A stretch of DNA of 7,041 nt. Origin: an uncultured Eubacteriales bacterium (lineage in GTDB: Bacteria; Bacillota; Clostridia; Oscillospirales; CAG-272). The notes under the pieces were generated by a model that was given only the letters and a program-made list of their open reading frames with translations, was not told where the DNA came from and did not search any database. Positions 6,094-7,041 of the stretch are shown one piece after another; within the stretch, counting starts at the first letter, position 1, and the number at the start of each line of letters is the position of its first letter. The stretch lies in contig CAKSOR010000130.1 of NCBI GenBank assembly GCA_934477985.1, positions 1 to 7,041 on the forward strand, written 5' to 3'. The translations under genes were made by a program, and so were the position numbers.

Positions 6094-6122
6094 ATTATAC
6101 CACTTTCAGGAGAGAAAAACAA
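6094..6122 (-). promoter_or_regulatory. Promoter of the MarR-MATE-SIMPL operon
   Basis: On the minus strand the -10 box TATAAT (6099-6094) is consensus and carries an extended TG before it (TGGTATAAT). A weaker TTGTTT (6122-6117) stands 17 nt upstream as the -35 box. A start at about 6088-6087 puts a roughly 40-nt leader before the ATG at 6047. Confidence 0.82.
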
Positions 6123-6134
6123 TGCGCAAATTGT
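6115..6134 (-). terminator. Possible weak terminator of the MTAN-GNAT unit
   Basis: ACAAT (6134-6130) can pair with ATTGT (6123-6119) around TTGCGC, and T residues follow on the minus strand (6119-6115). The stem is short and AT-rich, and overlaps the -35 box of the next promoter, so read-through into the MarR operon is likely. Low confidence. Confidence 0.25.
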
Positions 6135-6140
6135 AAACAT

Positions 6141-6602
6141 TCAGTCAAGCAGCTTTTCCATCATGTAGTTGTTCAGCGCGACGCCGTTTTTTATCGCGGT
6201 GTTTGGTCTGACGACCGACCATCCGAGCGCCAGGAAAAATGGCTTCGCGGTGGCTGACGCGTAGGTCACGAGCCGCCTGTATCCGCGCCTTCGCGCCGCG
6301 AGCTCGAGCTGAGTCACCATCTCCCTGCCCATCCCGAGCCGCTGATAATATTTACTCATGTAGAGCATATCGAGCAAATCGGACTTCAGGTTCGCGAAGC
6401 CGATGATGTCGCTGCCCGACTCGGCGATCAGCGTGAGGCTGGTCGAAAACCGCTCGTGCCACGCGTCAGGGTCGACATTGCCGTCCGCCCAGGCGTCTAG
6501 CTGCTCCTTTGTGTAGTCCTTCGCGCAGACGCCGTGCACCGTGTCGTAAAAGAGTTTCGCCATCGCCGGGACATCGCCCTTTCGGTATCTTCTTATGTTC
6601 AT
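6141..6602 (-). CDS. GNAT N-acetyltransferase, YafP-like
   Basis: The 153-residue protein has the GNAT fold, which transfers an acyl group from acyl-CoA to an amine. The opening MNIRRYRKGDVPAMAKLFYDTV and the YTKEQLDAWAD region (30-40) are typical of the YafP group. YYQRLGMGREMVTQLE (85-100) is motif A with the pyrophosphate-binding Q/R-x-x-G-x-G/A (QRLGMG, 87-92). ASATAKPFFLALGWSVV (115-131) and NNYMMEK (144-150) closely resemble the end of E. coli YafP (ASITAKPFFERYGF). The acceptor is not known; YafP has been linked to resistance to some aromatic amines or genotoxins, which is not shown here. Its ATG overlaps the MTAN stop by ATGA, and GGAGG (6614-6610) lies 7 nt before it. No strong terminator follows. 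Confidence 0.88.
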   Translation of the reverse strand: MNIRRYRKGDVPAMAKLFYDTVHGVCAKDYTKEQLDAWADGNVDPDAWHERFSTSLTLIAESGSDIIGFANLKSDLLDMLYMSKYYQRLGMGREMVTQLELAARRRGYRRLVTYASATAKPFFLALGWSVVRPNTAIKNGVALNNYMMEKLLD

Positions 6603-7041
6603 CTCGCGACCTCCGCGATCAGCCCGCGCGTCACTTCGAAAGCGATCCCGGAAGCGCGCTCGCAGTTCTTATGAAAATTCCCCGCGCCAGAACGCGCCGC
6701 GGTGTCGGTCACGCATCTGACCGCGATGAACGGCACTCTGTTCGCGAAGCAGACATGCGCGATCGCCGCCGTCTCCATGTCGACCGTCAGCGGCGAAAAC
6801 TCACGCTGGATCTTTTCCCTGCCCTCGCCGGCGACGAAATACTCCCCGGTCGCCATCCGCCCGAACTTTATCGGGTGCGGCGAGACCTCCGAGAAGCGCC
6901 TTGCCGCGTCGATGAGCTTTTCGTCCGAGACGAACCGGTTCTCGGCGAGCCGGGGGTGGAAATCGGTCAGAATGTCCGGCGAAACGTCATGATAGACCTG
7001 ATCTGTCGAAACGACAGTGTCGAAGAGCTCCACATCCGGGT
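6599..7041 (-). CDS. mtnN: 5'-methylthioadenosine/S-adenosylhomocysteine nucleosidase (partial, 5' end missing)
   Basis: The visible C-terminal two thirds belongs to the nucleoside phosphorylase/MTAN family. This enzyme cleaves MTA and SAH to adenine and a thioribose or S-ribosylhomocysteine in the methionine/SAM salvage and AI-2 pathway, in the cytoplasm. Seen: DTVVSTDQVYHD, FVSDEKLIDAA, PLTVDMETAAIAHVC (family form VEMEATAIAHVC, with the ribose-binding Met-Glu) and FIAVRCVTDTA, whose Asp (codon 6704-6706) matches the catalytic Asp. The first Glu of the dyad is D here (VDME rather than VEME). An in-frame GTG at 7033 is not the start: the reading frame continues left to the window edge, and the family should have about 85 more residues there. 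It ends in ATGA overlap with the GNAT gene. mtnN assignment rests on the visible part only; the missing N-terminus carries the other catalytic Glu. Confidence 0.88.
   Translation of the reverse strand, partial: PDVELFDTVVSTDQVYHDVSPDILTDFHPRLAENRFVSDEKLIDAARRFSEVSPHPIKFGRMATGEYFVAGEGREKIQREFSPLTVDMETAAIAHVCFANRVPFIAVRCVTDTAARSGAGNFHKNCERASGIAFEVTRGLIAEVAR
6610..6614 (-). promoter_or_regulatory. Shine-Dalgarno of the GNAT gene
   Basis: GGAGG (minus strand, 6614-6610) sits inside the end of the nucleosidase gene, 7 nt before the GNAT ATG at 6602, and fixes that start. Confidence 0.8.

Noticed and set aside
5529..6257. Plus-strand open frame antisense to the MarR gene
   Set aside because: It spans the MarR promoter and operator and has no family match; the MarR gene is clear.
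7031..7033. GTG as start of the nucleosidase gene
   Set aside because: The frame stays open to the window edge and the family needs about 85 more residues, so this Val is internal and the gene is cut by the window end.
1..7041. Signs of a mobile element, CRISPR array, toxin-antitoxin or defence system
   Set aside because: No transposase, integrase, direct-repeat array or flanking tRNA duplication is visible; the tRNA shows no partial copy elsewhere in the window.

Overview
The window looks like a chromosomal segment of a Gram-positive, low-A/T-leader type Clostridia-like bacterium (Firmicutes/Bacillota; probably an uncultured gut or rumen lineage). The basis is: GC-rich coding DNA between AT-rich intergenic gaps, near-consensus sigma-A promoters (TTGACA, 17 nt, TATAAT, some with an extended -10 TG), short intrinsic terminators after most transcription units, a lipobox signal peptide of Gram-positive style, and an abundance-type sugar-binding lipoprotein. 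The lineage is inferred, not proven.

Layout, left to right. Positions 1-44 hold the probable last codons of an unidentified plus-strand gene. A strong promoter (82-110, with an AT-rich UP-like stretch before it) drives a single tRNA-Pro(CGG) gene (162-238) that ends in its own hairpin terminator. Everything else is on the minus strand. It is best read from the right: (a) a 5'-truncated MTA/SAH nucleosidase followed, with an ATGA overlap, by a YafP-like GNAT acetyltransferase; (b) a MarR regulator, a MATE multidrug transporter and a cytoplasmic SIMPL-domain protein, joined by 8-nt and 4-nt overlaps, behind a promoter whose start site carries a near-perfect palindrome, and closed by a terminator; (c) a stand-alone extracellular solute-binding lipoprotein with its own promoter and terminator; (d) a second, more divergent MATE transporter with a consensus promoter, an almost leaderless start and its own terminator, facing the tRNA terminator.

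How the parts work together: unit (b) resembles the regulator-plus-pump logic of Staphylococcus aureus mepRA, with autorepression by the MarR protein likely at 6065-6091, and with a SIMPL protein as an unusual third member. The MATE gene of unit (d) is separately controlled, with inverted repeats over and upstream of its -35 box. The solute-binding protein has no permease or ATPase beside it. I see no mobile element, CRISPR array or defence system. The region is mostly ordinary housekeeping and transport; the most interesting points are the MarR-MATE-SIMPL operon, its operator, and the promoter architecture of the second MATE gene.
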